A stretch of 6,230 nucleotides of DNA from contig JADCFR010000233.1 in NCBI GenBank assembly GCA_020249415.1, positions 1 to 6,230 of the forward strand, given 5' to 3'. The position numbers and the translations under genes were made by a program. Shown here piece by piece: positions 1-5,883 of this stretch; positions within the stretch are counted from its first letter, which is position 1, and every line of letters begins with the position of its first letter. The notes beneath the pieces are model-generated. The model was not told where the DNA came from. It ran no database searches and saw nothing but the letters and a program-made list of their open reading frames with translations. The stretch is from Roseomonas sp. Lineage in GTDB: Bacteria; Pseudomonadota; Alphaproteobacteria; Acetobacterales; Acetobacteraceae.

Positions 1-665
1 CCTTCCGGCCAGTGATTATGCCAAGCCGACATCAGCAAGGCATCTGGATGGCGTGCGGCAAAAATCCGCCAGGCGGCAATCACATTATCCTGCCCCTTAC
101 GCGCTTCCAGCTTGCCGCCGCTGAACACCACAAACCGCCCCGGAAAAAGCCCGCGCCGTGGCGCGGGGTGAAACAGCGCGGGATCAATTCCTTGCAGCAC
201 CAACTCCACTTTGGGCACGCCATGGGCGCGGAGCACTTCCGCATTCCAGCTTGAGCCCGCGATGATCGCCGCATGCGGGGCCAGGGTTTCGCGTGCCTTG
301 GGGCCAAGCGCTTCGCGTTCGAAGAAGATGGTGCCGAAGCTTGGGCGACCCAACAATGCACCGCCATGCGGTCCCGGCTGAGGCTGCAAATCATTCCCGA
401 GTGCCGAAAGCACCACAGCATTCACCGTGATGGGTTCGGCGCTTTGGCGCAGCAATTGCGCGCGCAACTTGGCCGAACGCGCCCGAAACCCGGCCAGGGC
501 ATGCCATTGCAGCGGATCAAGCGTGATCAGCTTCGGCGCGATCTCGTAATCCGTCGCTGGCTCCAAAGCCTGATCGCCGGCCCAGGCCATGGCGAGGTTC
601 AGCCCATAAACCCCCCAGCCATGCAAGGAAGATAGCCCCCAATGGATCACAATACGCTGCGTCAT
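1..665 (-). CDS. GT-B fold glycosyltransferase (group 1 / GT4-like), N-terminal 221 residues, 3' end outside window
   Basis: This frame is open from an ATG at 665 (reverse strand) to the left edge, so the gene is partial and only its first 221 residues are present. The start MTQRIVIHWGLSSLHGWGVY has the beta strand plus glycine-rich turn expected at the start of a GT-B N-terminal domain. Residues about 133-150 (AAIIAGSSWNAEVLRAHGV) and 159-167 (GIDPALFHP) match the inter-domain region of family 4 transferases, where the chain reaches the nucleotide-sugar domain. FSGGKLEARKGQD (181-193) is the typical first strand and loop of the donor-binding domain. By family, it should transfer a sugar from an activated donor to a cell-surface glycan or protein, in the cytoplasm. 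Donor and acceptor cannot be read. The C-terminal EX7E-type donor motif lies beyond the window. No good Shine-Dalgarno sequence precedes the ATG; the start was chosen because the fold begins there. It is divergent from the solute-binding protein gene, with 104 bases between the starts. Confidence 0.85.
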   Translation of the reverse strand, partial: MTQRIVIHWGLSSLHGWGVYGLNLAMAWAGDQALEPATDYEIAPKLITLDPLQWHALAGFRARSAKLRAQLLRQSAEPITVNAVVLSALGNDLQPQPGPHGGALLGRPSFGTIFFEREALGPKARETLAPHAAIIAGSSWNAEVLRAHGVPKVELVLQGIDPALFHPAPRRGLFPGRFVVFSGGKLEARKGQDNVIAAWRIFAARHPDALLMSAWHNHWPE

Positions 666-715
666 GGCCGCATGCTGCGCCGGAAAGCGCGGAAAGACGA
701 GGGGCAGAAAACCAA

Positions 716-745
716 TAGACAGCAGCCTGCCGCGCTGGTTATGAG
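716..745 (+). promoter_or_regulatory. Possible sigma-70-type promoter of the solute-binding protein gene
   Basis: A TAGACA box (716-721, five of six to TTGACA) and TATGAG (740-745, four of six to TATAAT) are separated by 18 bases. They lie in the 104-base divergent gap, and transcription would begin near 752, just before the ribosome binding site at 756. The match could be chance in so short a gap. The minus-strand glycosyltransferase must also have its promoter here or inside this gene. Confidence 0.3.
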
Positions 746-769
746 ACCGCCAATCAAAGGAAACACGCC

Positions 770-1753
770 ATGCCGAAGATCACCCTTCTGCCGATGTCCC
801 GCCGCGCCCTGATGGGTGCCGCCGCTGCGCTGCCCTTCGCGGCCCGCGCTCAGGCGGCCTGGAAGCCATCGCGCCCCGTGACGCTGATTGTGCCCTTTGC
901 TGCCGGGTCGGGGACGGATTCGGTTTCCCGCCTGCTGGCCAGCCTGCTGGAACAGGAATGGGGCTCTCAGGTGCTGGTGGATAATCGCCCCGGCGCCAAT
1001 GGCGCCATTGCCGCGGTCGCGACCGCCCGCGCTGCACCGGATGGCCATACGGTGATGATCACCACCAATAGCCCGCATGGCGCGACTCCGGCACTGATGA
1101 AGCGCCCAACCTATGACGCGATCAATGATTTCACCCCGATCGGGCGCATGGGCACCTATATCTTTGTGCTTGCGGTGAATGACCAGGTGCCGGCGCGCAA
1201 TCTGCAGGAATTCCTTGCCCTGGCGCGGTCTCAGCCCGGCAAGCTCACTTATGCTTCGGGCAATACCACCGGTGTTGTGGGCGGCGCGATGCTGACCTCA
1301 CTCGGCAATATCCAGATGGAGCATGTGCCTTATCGCTCCACTCCGCCGGCCATGACGGATGTGATTTCCGGGCGCGTCACCGGCATTATTGTGGATGTCG
1401 CGGCGTCCCGCGGGTTTCTGCAGGAAGGCAAGCTGCGTTCGCTTGGCATCACCTCCGCCACGCGCACACCGCTTTTGCCGAATGAACCGACGCTCGCGGA
1501 AGCGGGCCTGCCTGGTTTTGAATTGCTGTCCTGGATGGGTGCCGTTGGCCCCGCGCGCATGCCGGCTGAGGTTTTCACCGCCTGGAATGCGGCGCTCCGT
1601 AAGGTATGGGAAAGGCCAGAAACCGCTGATCGGCTGGCAAGTTTCGGGATTGAGCGCGTGACCTCCACGCCGGAGGAATTCGGTGCCTTCATCCGCAGCC
1701 AGATCGAAACCTGGGCACGGCAGATCAAGGCGGCGGGGATTGAACCGGAATAA
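770..1753 (+). CDS. Periplasmic solute-binding protein of the tripartite tricarboxylate transporter family (TctC/Bug)
   Basis: The 327-residue length is normal for this family. Residues 1-29 form an export signal: SRRALMG (10-16) is a Tat-like twin-arginine motif, followed by an alanine-rich hydrophobic stretch and an ARAQA cleavage region. The mature protein begins with the family pattern: RPVTLIVPFAAGSGTD (35-50), where the loop and Asp contact the ligand carboxylate in solved Bug proteins, then VDNRPGANG (70-78). A YASGNTTG loop and the HVPYRSTPPAMTDVISG helix of the second lobe follow. The role is capture of a small, usually carboxylated, solute in the periplasm for a TctAB-type permease; the ligand cannot be predicted. 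No tctA or tctB is in the window, so this is an orphan binding protein, common where the family is expanded. The start is supported by AAAGGA at 756-761, eight bases before the ATG. Confidence 0.95.
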   Translation: MPKITLLPMSRRALMGAAAALPFAARAQAAWKPSRPVTLIVPFAAGSGTDSVSRLLASLLEQEWGSQVLVDNRPGANGAIAAVATARAAPDGHTVMITTNSPHGATPALMKRPTYDAINDFTPIGRMGTYIFVLAVNDQVPARNLQEFLALARSQPGKLTYASGNTTGVVGGAMLTSLGNIQMEHVPYRSTPPAMTDVISGRVTGIIVDVAASRGFLQEGKLRSLGITSATRTPLLPNEPTLAEAGLPGFELLSWMGAVGPARMPAEVFTAWNAALRKVWERPETADRLASFGIERVTSTPEEFGAFIRSQIETWARQIKAAGIEPE

Positions 1754-1873
1754 GCGTATCAAATTTTGGCCATTTGCGGCAGCGCAAGCCTTGATATCGC
1801 CACCTTTGCTTACCAATTGAGCATCTCGCGCACCGGGGAGGGCTGCGCATAGCGATTTTCAAAGGGGATTCAC

Positions 1874-2203
1874 ATGTCCAATTCGACTAATGCTGGTGCC
1901 CAAGGGCTTGAGCGTATCCTCGCGGAACTGGCCGATTCCTGCCCGGTCGAACGCGCCCGCCTTGAAGCTGCCGCGCGCATCCTGACCGCCGCGCACCGCG
2001 CCGCTGGCCTGCATCTGCCGTCCTCTGACGCGTCTCGTGCCGTGGCTGAAATCCTCCGCCATTGGGATTGTGGAGCGGTGACGGCGTTGGAATATGCCGA
2101 AACTCTGCCGGAAGCGGCCCTGGATCGGCTATTGCGCGCTGCCCCCGCTTGGGCCGCCGCCGCCCGCCGCGCGCTTACCAAGCCAGATCGGCACGCTGCC
2201 TGA
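1874..2203 (+). CDS. Hypothetical alanine-rich helical protein, 109 residues
   Basis: I do not recognise this protein. It has a strong ribosome binding site (AAAGGGG at 1861-1867, six bases before the ATG), high-GC codon use like its neighbours, and a strong terminator 22 bases after its stop. Together these make it a credible gene. The product is soluble: no signal peptide, membrane segment or metal-binding cluster is seen, and the only cysteines are two isolated ones (in DSCPVE and HWDCGA). It looks all-helical, with charged, alanine-rich helices at about residues 8-45 and 53-63 and a second group at about 68-104. The sequence after the HWDCGA turn reads like a short helical bundle. It ends basic (KPDRHAA). 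It stands alone between a transporter component and a dehydrogenase, so context gives no clear clue. A small regulatory or adaptor protein is possible but not shown. Confidence 0.7.
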   Translation: MSNSTNAGAQGLERILAELADSCPVERARLEAAARILTAAHRAAGLHLPSSDASRAVAEILRHWDCGAVTALEYAETLPEAALDRLLRAAPAWAAAARRALTKPDRHAA

Positions 2204-2225
2204 TTTTCCCCTTCCCCCCGCATGC

Positions 2226-2257
2226 GGCCCGGTTGCCCTTTGGTAGCCGGGCCTTTT
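2226..2257 (+). terminator. Rho-independent terminator after the 109-residue protein gene
   Basis: The arms 2226-2237 (GGCCCGGTTGCC) and 2242-2253 (GGTAGCCGGGCC) pair over 12 positions, including seven consecutive G-C pairs at the base and two G-U wobbles higher up. The loop is CTTT and a TTTT tract follows immediately at 2254-2257. The position, 22 bases after the stop at 2203, fits termination of the upstream gene and separates it from the dehydrogenase gene. Confidence 0.85.
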
Positions 2258-2271
2258 GCATTGTGGGCCGG

Positions 2272-2300
2272 TTCCCGAAAGGCGCCGGGGCGCCTATAGT
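2272..2300 (+). promoter_or_regulatory. Possible promoter of the short-chain dehydrogenase gene
   Basis: TATAGT at 2295-2300 matches the -10 consensus at five of six positions. It has a weak -35 (TTCCCG, 2272-2277) 17 bases upstream. It lies just after the terminator and would start transcription near 2307, giving a leader of about 30 bases. The spacer holds two GGCGCC palindromes (2281-2286 and 2289-2294), which could be a small operator or chance in GC-rich DNA. Confidence 0.35.
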
Positions 2301-2336
2301 CGTTCTCCCTGAGCCAGCCGCCGGAGTTGCAGCGCC

Positions 2337-3104
2337 ATGAGCGAAAGACGAAGCAAGCCGAATGGACCGCGCCGCGTGCTGCTGCTGACCGGCGCCTCTC
2401 GCGGGATCGGCCATGCCACGGTGAAACGCTTTTCGGCGGCTGGCTGGCGCGTGATTACTGTCTCCCGTCAGCCCTTCCCGGAACAATGCCCCTGGGAAAT
2501 GGGGCCCGAGGATCACATTCAACTTGATCTCGGTGACCCCGCCGCGACCGAGGCGATGATCCCGGAAATCCGTGCGCGGCTGGCCCCTGATGGCGGCATG
2601 CTGCATGCGCTGGTGAATAACGCGGCGATTTCGCCAAAGGGCGAAGGTGGGGCGCGGCTTGGCACGCTGGTCATGCCGGCGGATGGGTGGCTCAGGGTCT
2701 TTCAGGTGAATTTCTTCGCGCCCATTCTCCTCGCGCGCGGCCTGGTGGATGAATTGGCGCGCGGCAATGGTTCGGTGGTGAATGTCACCTCCATCGCCGG
2801 CGGGCGGGTGCATCCTTTTGCCGGCGCGGCCTATTCCACTTCCAAGGCGGCGCTGGCCGCCCTCACGCGCGAAATGGCGGCGGATTTCGCCCCGCGTGGT
2901 GTGCGGGTGAATGCAATCTCACCGGGGGAGATTGATACGTCCATCCTGTCACCCGGCACGGATAAGATCGTGCAGGAACAAATCCCGATGCGACGCCTGG
3001 GCCGGCCCGAGGAAGTGGCACAGGCGATCTATTTCCTCTGCACCGAGGCGTCTTCCTATGTGAATGGTGCGGAAATCCACATCAATGGCGGGCAGCACGT
3101 TTGA
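2337..3104 (+). CDS. NAD(P)-dependent short-chain dehydrogenase/reductase (classical SDR, FabG-like)
   Basis: The 255-residue length is typical of classical SDRs. Visible motifs in order: the dinucleotide-binding TGASRGIG (18-25) after a first beta strand, NNAA (94-97), the active-site Asn in FQVNFF (N125), catalytic Ser in VTSIAGG (S152), and the YSTSK motif (Y166, K170). The SPGEIDT loop (195-201) and a C-terminal tail ending in HINGGQHV follow. The complete Asn-Ser-Tyr-Lys tetrad indicates an active cytoplasmic oxidoreductase acting on an alcohol or ketone. The residue after the second beta strand is Arg (VSR, R44), which favours NADP(H), an inference from family rules. The substrate cannot be told. 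GGAG at 2323-2326, ten bases before the ATG, supports the start. It is preceded by a terminator and possible promoter and followed by palindromic repeats, so it is probably transcribed alone. Confidence 0.95.
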   Translation: MSERRSKPNGPRRVLLLTGASRGIGHATVKRFSAAGWRVITVSRQPFPEQCPWEMGPEDHIQLDLGDPAATEAMIPEIRARLAPDGGMLHALVNNAAISPKGEGGARLGTLVMPADGWLRVFQVNFFAPILLARGLVDELARGNGSVVNVTSIAGGRVHPFAGAAYSTSKAALAALTREMAADFAPRGVRVNAISPGEIDTSILSPGTDKIVQEQIPMRRLGRPEEVAQAIYFLCTEASSYVNGAEIHINGGQHV

Positions 3105-3150
3105 AGCATTTTCAAGCCAAGCGGCTTGGCTTGGCTGCTCGGAAAATGCG
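3105..3150. repeat. REP-like palindrome, copy A (downstream of the dehydrogenase gene)
   Basis: The outer arms GCATTTTC (3106-3113) and GAAAATGC (3142-3149) are perfect reverse complements. Inside, AAGCCAAG (3114-3121) pairs perfectly with CTTGGCTT (3125-3132) across a CGG loop. The two stems stack, leaving a nine-base bulge (3133-3141) on the 3' side. It begins one base after the dehydrogenase stop. There is no T tract, so it is not a standard terminator, though it could protect the mRNA 3' end. It resembles the second palindrome at 3168-3203. Confidence 0.65.
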
Positions 3151-3167
3151 ACCCATTAACTGCCGAG

Positions 3168-3203
3168 AGCATTTCAGCCGTGCGAATGCGCGGCCGAAAT
3201 GCG
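3168..3203. repeat. REP-like palindrome, copy B (upstream of the ABC exporter gene)
   Basis: The arms GCATTTCAGCCG (3169-3180) and CGGCCGAAATGC (3191-3202) pair at 11 of 12 positions with one A-C mismatch. The ten-base loop is 3181-3190. The left arm AGCATTTCAGCC closely follows AGCATTTTCAAGCC of copy A, and the right arm CCGAAATGCG follows CGGAAAATGCG. The two are therefore probably diverged copies of one element in the same orientation. The hairpin ends 18 bases before the exporter GTG and may influence its translation. Confidence 0.6.
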
Positions 3204-3220
3204 CGAAGGCGTTCTGAGAC

Positions 3221-5005
3221 GTGACACCCGCCCCGCGCGCGAGCCTCGCCGCCCTTGGGCTGCTGCTGCCGCTGCTGAAGCCTTATTGGCCGCGCGTTCT
3301 TGCTGCGATTGCGGCGCTGTTGTTGGCGGCGGGGCTGACACTGGCGCTTGGCCAGGGTCTCAAGCATCTGATTGATGATGGCTTTGCCGGCGGGCCAGGC
3401 GCCCTGGATCGCGCCGCACTGGTGATGGGCGTTTTGGTGAGCGCCTTGGCGATCAGCACCACCACGCGCTTCTATCTGGTGTCCTGGTTGGGCGAACGCG
3501 TGGCGGCAGATTTGCGACAGCGCTTTTTCGATCACGTCACCGGGCTTTCGCCGAGTTACTTTGAAACCGCGCGCATCGGCGATGTCATGTCGCGGCTGAC
3601 AGCCGATGTCGGGCTGCTGCAATCGCTGATTGGTTCCGCCATTTCGATGGGTGTGCGCCAGGCCATCACCGGTATTGGCGCCTTCATCATGCTGGTGCTG
3701 ACGAGTGCGAAGCTCGCGGGGCTGATTGCGCTGATCCTGCCTTTGGTGGTGCTGCCGCTGATATTCTTTGGCCGCCGCGAAAGGCGACTTTCCAAGGCGG
3801 CGCAGGAAAGAATCGGCGCGCTGGCAGCGCAGGCGGAAGAAACGCTCGGCGGTATTCGCGCCATTCAATCCTTCACCCAGGAAGATCGCGCGCGCGCGCG
3901 TTTTAGCACGGGATCGGAGGAGGCAGTGCGCGCGGCACTGCGGCGCGTTTTCTCCCGCAGTCTTCTGATCCTGGCGGTGATTCTGCTCGGCTTTGGCGCC
4001 GTGACCTTCAGCCTTTGGGTGGGCGGTCGCGATGTGATCGAAGGCCGGATTTCGGGCGGGGAGCTGACCGCCTTTGTTTTCTATGCCGTTCTCATGGCCT
4101 CATCAGGTGCGACGGTCAGCGAATTATGGGGCGAGATTCAGCGTGCGGCAGCAGCGGCTGACAGGCTCGGCGAGGTGCTGGCGATTGCGCCTTCCATCGC
4201 CGCCCCGGCCAACCCCGTGCCGCTGCCGCCCGCGCAAGGCCGCGTGGTGTTTGAAGATGTCACGCTGCGCTACCCGACACGGCCCGATAGCCCGGCACTG
4301 AGGGATTTCAGCCTGACCGTTGAACCAGGTGAGGCGATTGCGCTGGTCGGCCCTTCCGGCGCCGGCAAGACATCCGTGTTATCCCTGCTGCTGCGCTTTT
4401 ATGACCCAAGCGCGGGGCGCATTCTGCTGGATGGGGCAGAGATCACGCGGCTGGACCCGCGCGCGCTGCGGTCTCGTCTGTGGTTGGTGCCGCAGGAGCC
4501 GGTGATTTTCAGCGCGAGCATTGCTGAGAATATCCGCCTGGGTCGGCCCGATGCCACCGATGCGGAAGTGGCCGCGGCGGCCGAGGCTGCGGCGGCAGCC
4601 GAGTTCATTGCCGACCTGCCGGATGGTTATGGGACGGAACTCGGCACGCGCGGAGTGACACTTTCCGGCGGGCAGCGCCAACGTATCGCGATTGCGCGCG
4701 CCATCCTGCGCGACCCCACTGTGTTGCTATTGGATGAGGCGACCAGTGCGCTTGATGCGGAAAGCGAATTCGCCGTGCAGCAGGCACTCGCCCGGCTATG
4801 TGAAGGGCGCACAAGCATTACGGTGGCGCATCGTCTGGCAACCGTGCGGCGTGCGGACCGGATTGTGGTGATGGATCAGGGCCGCATTGTTGCGACTGGC
4901 ACGCATGAGGCTTTGCTCGCTGAAGGCGGGCTTTATGCGCGGCTGGCGGCGCTGCAATTCACGGATAGGTTGCCGACCGATGGTACGATCCGGGGAGTAA
5001 CCTGA
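3221..5005 (+). CDS. ABC exporter half-transporter with fused membrane and ATPase domains (MsbA-related)
   Basis: The 594-residue product has the usual half-exporter layout. An N-terminal transmembrane domain spans about residues 10-310, with hydrophobic helices in the LLLPLL, AAIAALLLAAGLTLA and SALAISTTTRFYLVSWLGE regions and later pairs near 140-185 and 245-305. An ATPase domain spans about 340-580. The ATPase set is complete: Walker A GPSGAGKTS (377-385, K383), Q-loop VPQEP (Q425), signature LSGGQRQR (481-488), Walker B VLLLDE (501-506, catalytic E506), D-loop SALD and H-loop AHR (H537). It should work as an inner-membrane homodimer exporting a lipid or hydrophobic compound. The family includes the MsbA-related group common in alphaproteobacteria; the cargo is not readable. 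The GTG at 3221 must be the start or near it: an in-frame TGA lies at 3215-3217 and no good in-frame ATG is close. The only Shine-Dalgarno is a weak GAAGG at 3205-3209. Confidence 0.95.
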   Translation: MTPAPRASLAALGLLLPLLKPYWPRVLAAIAALLLAAGLTLALGQGLKHLIDDGFAGGPGALDRAALVMGVLVSALAISTTTRFYLVSWLGERVAADLRQRFFDHVTGLSPSYFETARIGDVMSRLTADVGLLQSLIGSAISMGVRQAITGIGAFIMLVLTSAKLAGLIALILPLVVLPLIFFGRRERRLSKAAQERIGALAAQAEETLGGIRAIQSFTQEDRARARFSTGSEEAVRAALRRVFSRSLLILAVILLGFGAVTFSLWVGGRDVIEGRISGGELTAFVFYAVLMASSGATVSELWGEIQRAAAAADRLGEVLAIAPSIAAPANPVPLPPAQGRVVFEDVTLRYPTRPDSPALRDFSLTVEPGEAIALVGPSGAGKTSVLSLLLRFYDPSAGRILLDGAEITRLDPRALRSRLWLVPQEPVIFSASIAENIRLGRPDATDAEVAAAAEAAAAAEFIADLPDGYGTELGTRGVTLSGGQRQRIAIARAILRDPTVLLLDEATSALDAESEFAVQQALARLCEGRTSITVAHRLATVRRADRIVVMDQGRIVATGTHEALLAEGGLYARLAALQFTDRLPTDGTIRGVT

Positions 5006-5537
5006 AAACAAGCGCTGCTACAGCTACGATACTCCCCTGAAAGTGATCGCTTTTCAAGCGGCCCTCAGGCCGAATGTAGGTTTGCAGCTTTTGTCTGGCT
5101 GCTCGCCTCGGTGCTGATGTTTTTCGCAAGGACCGGCTCGGTTTATTTGAATAACGCCTGGGCTTTTCCAGAGCGTATTCCTCCCCTGGTCAAGCCGCTA
5201 TTGCGACTGATGGCAGCATAATGAGGAAGGCCTCGTCCAGCCTATGCCAGTCAAGGCTCGAGTGGGGCCAACGGGTATTCTAGTCGCCTATGGGAATTAG
5301 TCTTAGCGGCGCGCGCGATTCGGGTAATGTCCATTGCTCAGACCCTGTCGGGTCGCAAATCTGGCAGGTTTCTCAGCAGATAGGGGTAGATTCTGTGTCA
5401 AGGTTACGGTCTTGAAGAGTTTGGACGGCGGCAGATCGCCGCGATGCTCATCCGCTTCCTCCGCATGGCCTCATACAGACGCCCGACCGGAAAGCCTTCC
5501 TGTTGCAGCGGACCCTGCATCATTCAAACCCCCGCGC
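5006..5537. other. Intergenic region without a convincing gene; atypical composition, possible gene remnant
   Basis: About 530 bases hold no recognisable gene on either strand. The part from roughly 5020 to 5430 is visibly poorer in GC and uses codons rare nearby (AGG, CTA, CGA, TAT). Directly after the exporter's TGA the same frame stays open for 71 codons, to TAA at 5219-5221. It encodes a hydrophobic stretch (AAFVWLLASVLMFFA) and then NNAWAFPERIPPLVKPLL, which looks protein-like but has only weak starts (GTG 5111, ATG 5117). A further plus-strand frame is open from about 5225 to 5380 with no start. Two small hairpins, GCTT/AAGC at 5049-5059 and CGGCC/GGCCG at 5059-5072, follow the exporter but lack a T tract. 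The likely reading is a decayed gene or insertion scar. Confidence 0.45.
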
Positions 5538-5876
5538 GTGACAATCTGGTTCGATGGCGCCTGCCCGCTTTGCCTGCGGGAAATTGCGCTTATGCGGCGA
5601 CTCGATCGGCGCGGCGCCATTGCTTTCATTGATGCGACATCAGATTCCGCTTCCTGCCCGATTGATCCAGCCCTGCTGTTGCAGCGTTTTCACGCCCGGG
5701 AAGGTGATGGGCCACTGCTGCATGGCGCTGCAGCCTTCGCGGCCATGTGGCGCGCGATACCGCTGCTGCGCCCCTTGGGTCTGGCCGCCCGTCTGCCGCC
5801 CTTGCTCTGGGTAATGGAGGGCGCTTACCGCGCCTTCCTACGATGCCGCCCCCGCCTGCAAGCCTGGGCGCGCTGA
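5538..5876 (+). CDS. DCC-family (DUF393) thiol-disulfide oxidoreductase-like protein
   Basis: The product of about 112 residues starts VTIWFDGACPLC (residues 1-12), the hallmark of the DCC/DUF393 family: a beta strand, then DGxCxxC with cysteines 9 and 12 in a thioredoxin-like CPLC pair. The C-terminal half also fits, with GAAAFAAMWRAIP (the conserved G-x-x-A-F-x-x-x-W segment), then LPPLLWVMEGAYRAF and a basic end. The family is predicted to be redox-active and cytoplasmic, but its physiological role is poorly known. The GTG at 5538 was chosen because family members begin just before this strand. The frame is open upstream to a TAA at 5325-5327, but those 68 codons (earliest start a TTG at 5334) look non-coding and unlike the family. 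No clear Shine-Dalgarno precedes the GTG, so the start is less sure than the identity. The gene ends 7 bases from the convergent gene's stop. Confidence 0.85.
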   Translation: MTIWFDGACPLCLREIALMRRLDRRGAIAFIDATSDSASCPIDPALLLQRFHAREGDGPLLHGAAAFAAMWRAIPLLRPLGLAARLPPLLWVMEGAYRAFLRCRPRLQAWAR

Positions 5877-5883
5877 TCACGCT

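Noticed and set aside
80..635. Open frames on either strand overlapping the glycosyltransferase region
   Set aside because: The minus-strand frame from 665 carries all glycosyltransferase motifs; the others are out-of-frame shadows.
1754..1800. Imperfect inverted repeat GCGTATCAA / TTGATATCGC after the first solute-binding protein gene
   Set aside because: Its arms need a bulge, the loop is about 28 bases and no T tract follows, so it is too weak to call a terminator.
1298..1816. Minus-strand open frames opposite the solute-binding protein
   Set aside because: No motifs and antisense-type composition; the plus strand encodes a complete family protein.
2175..2813. Minus-strand open frame of 212 codons opposite the dehydrogenase
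   Set aside because: It runs through the terminator and promoter region and encodes low-complexity Arg/His/Gln-rich sequence; it is a shadow frame.
3056..3868. Long minus-strand open frame (270 codons) opposite the dehydrogenase end and the exporter start
   Set aside because: The product is rich in Gln, Arg and His with no motif, the usual antisense shadow of GC-rich coding. The plus-strand frames have full family motifs.
5049..5072. Small hairpins after the exporter as a rho-independent terminator
   Set aside because: Stems are only 4-5 pairs and no run of T follows, so termination here is not supported.
5334..5537. N-terminal extension of the DCC-family protein from a TTG at 5334
   Set aside because: The 68 extra residues look non-coding (odd Ser/Pro/Arg-rich sequence), lie in the atypical stretch and precede the point where family members normally start.
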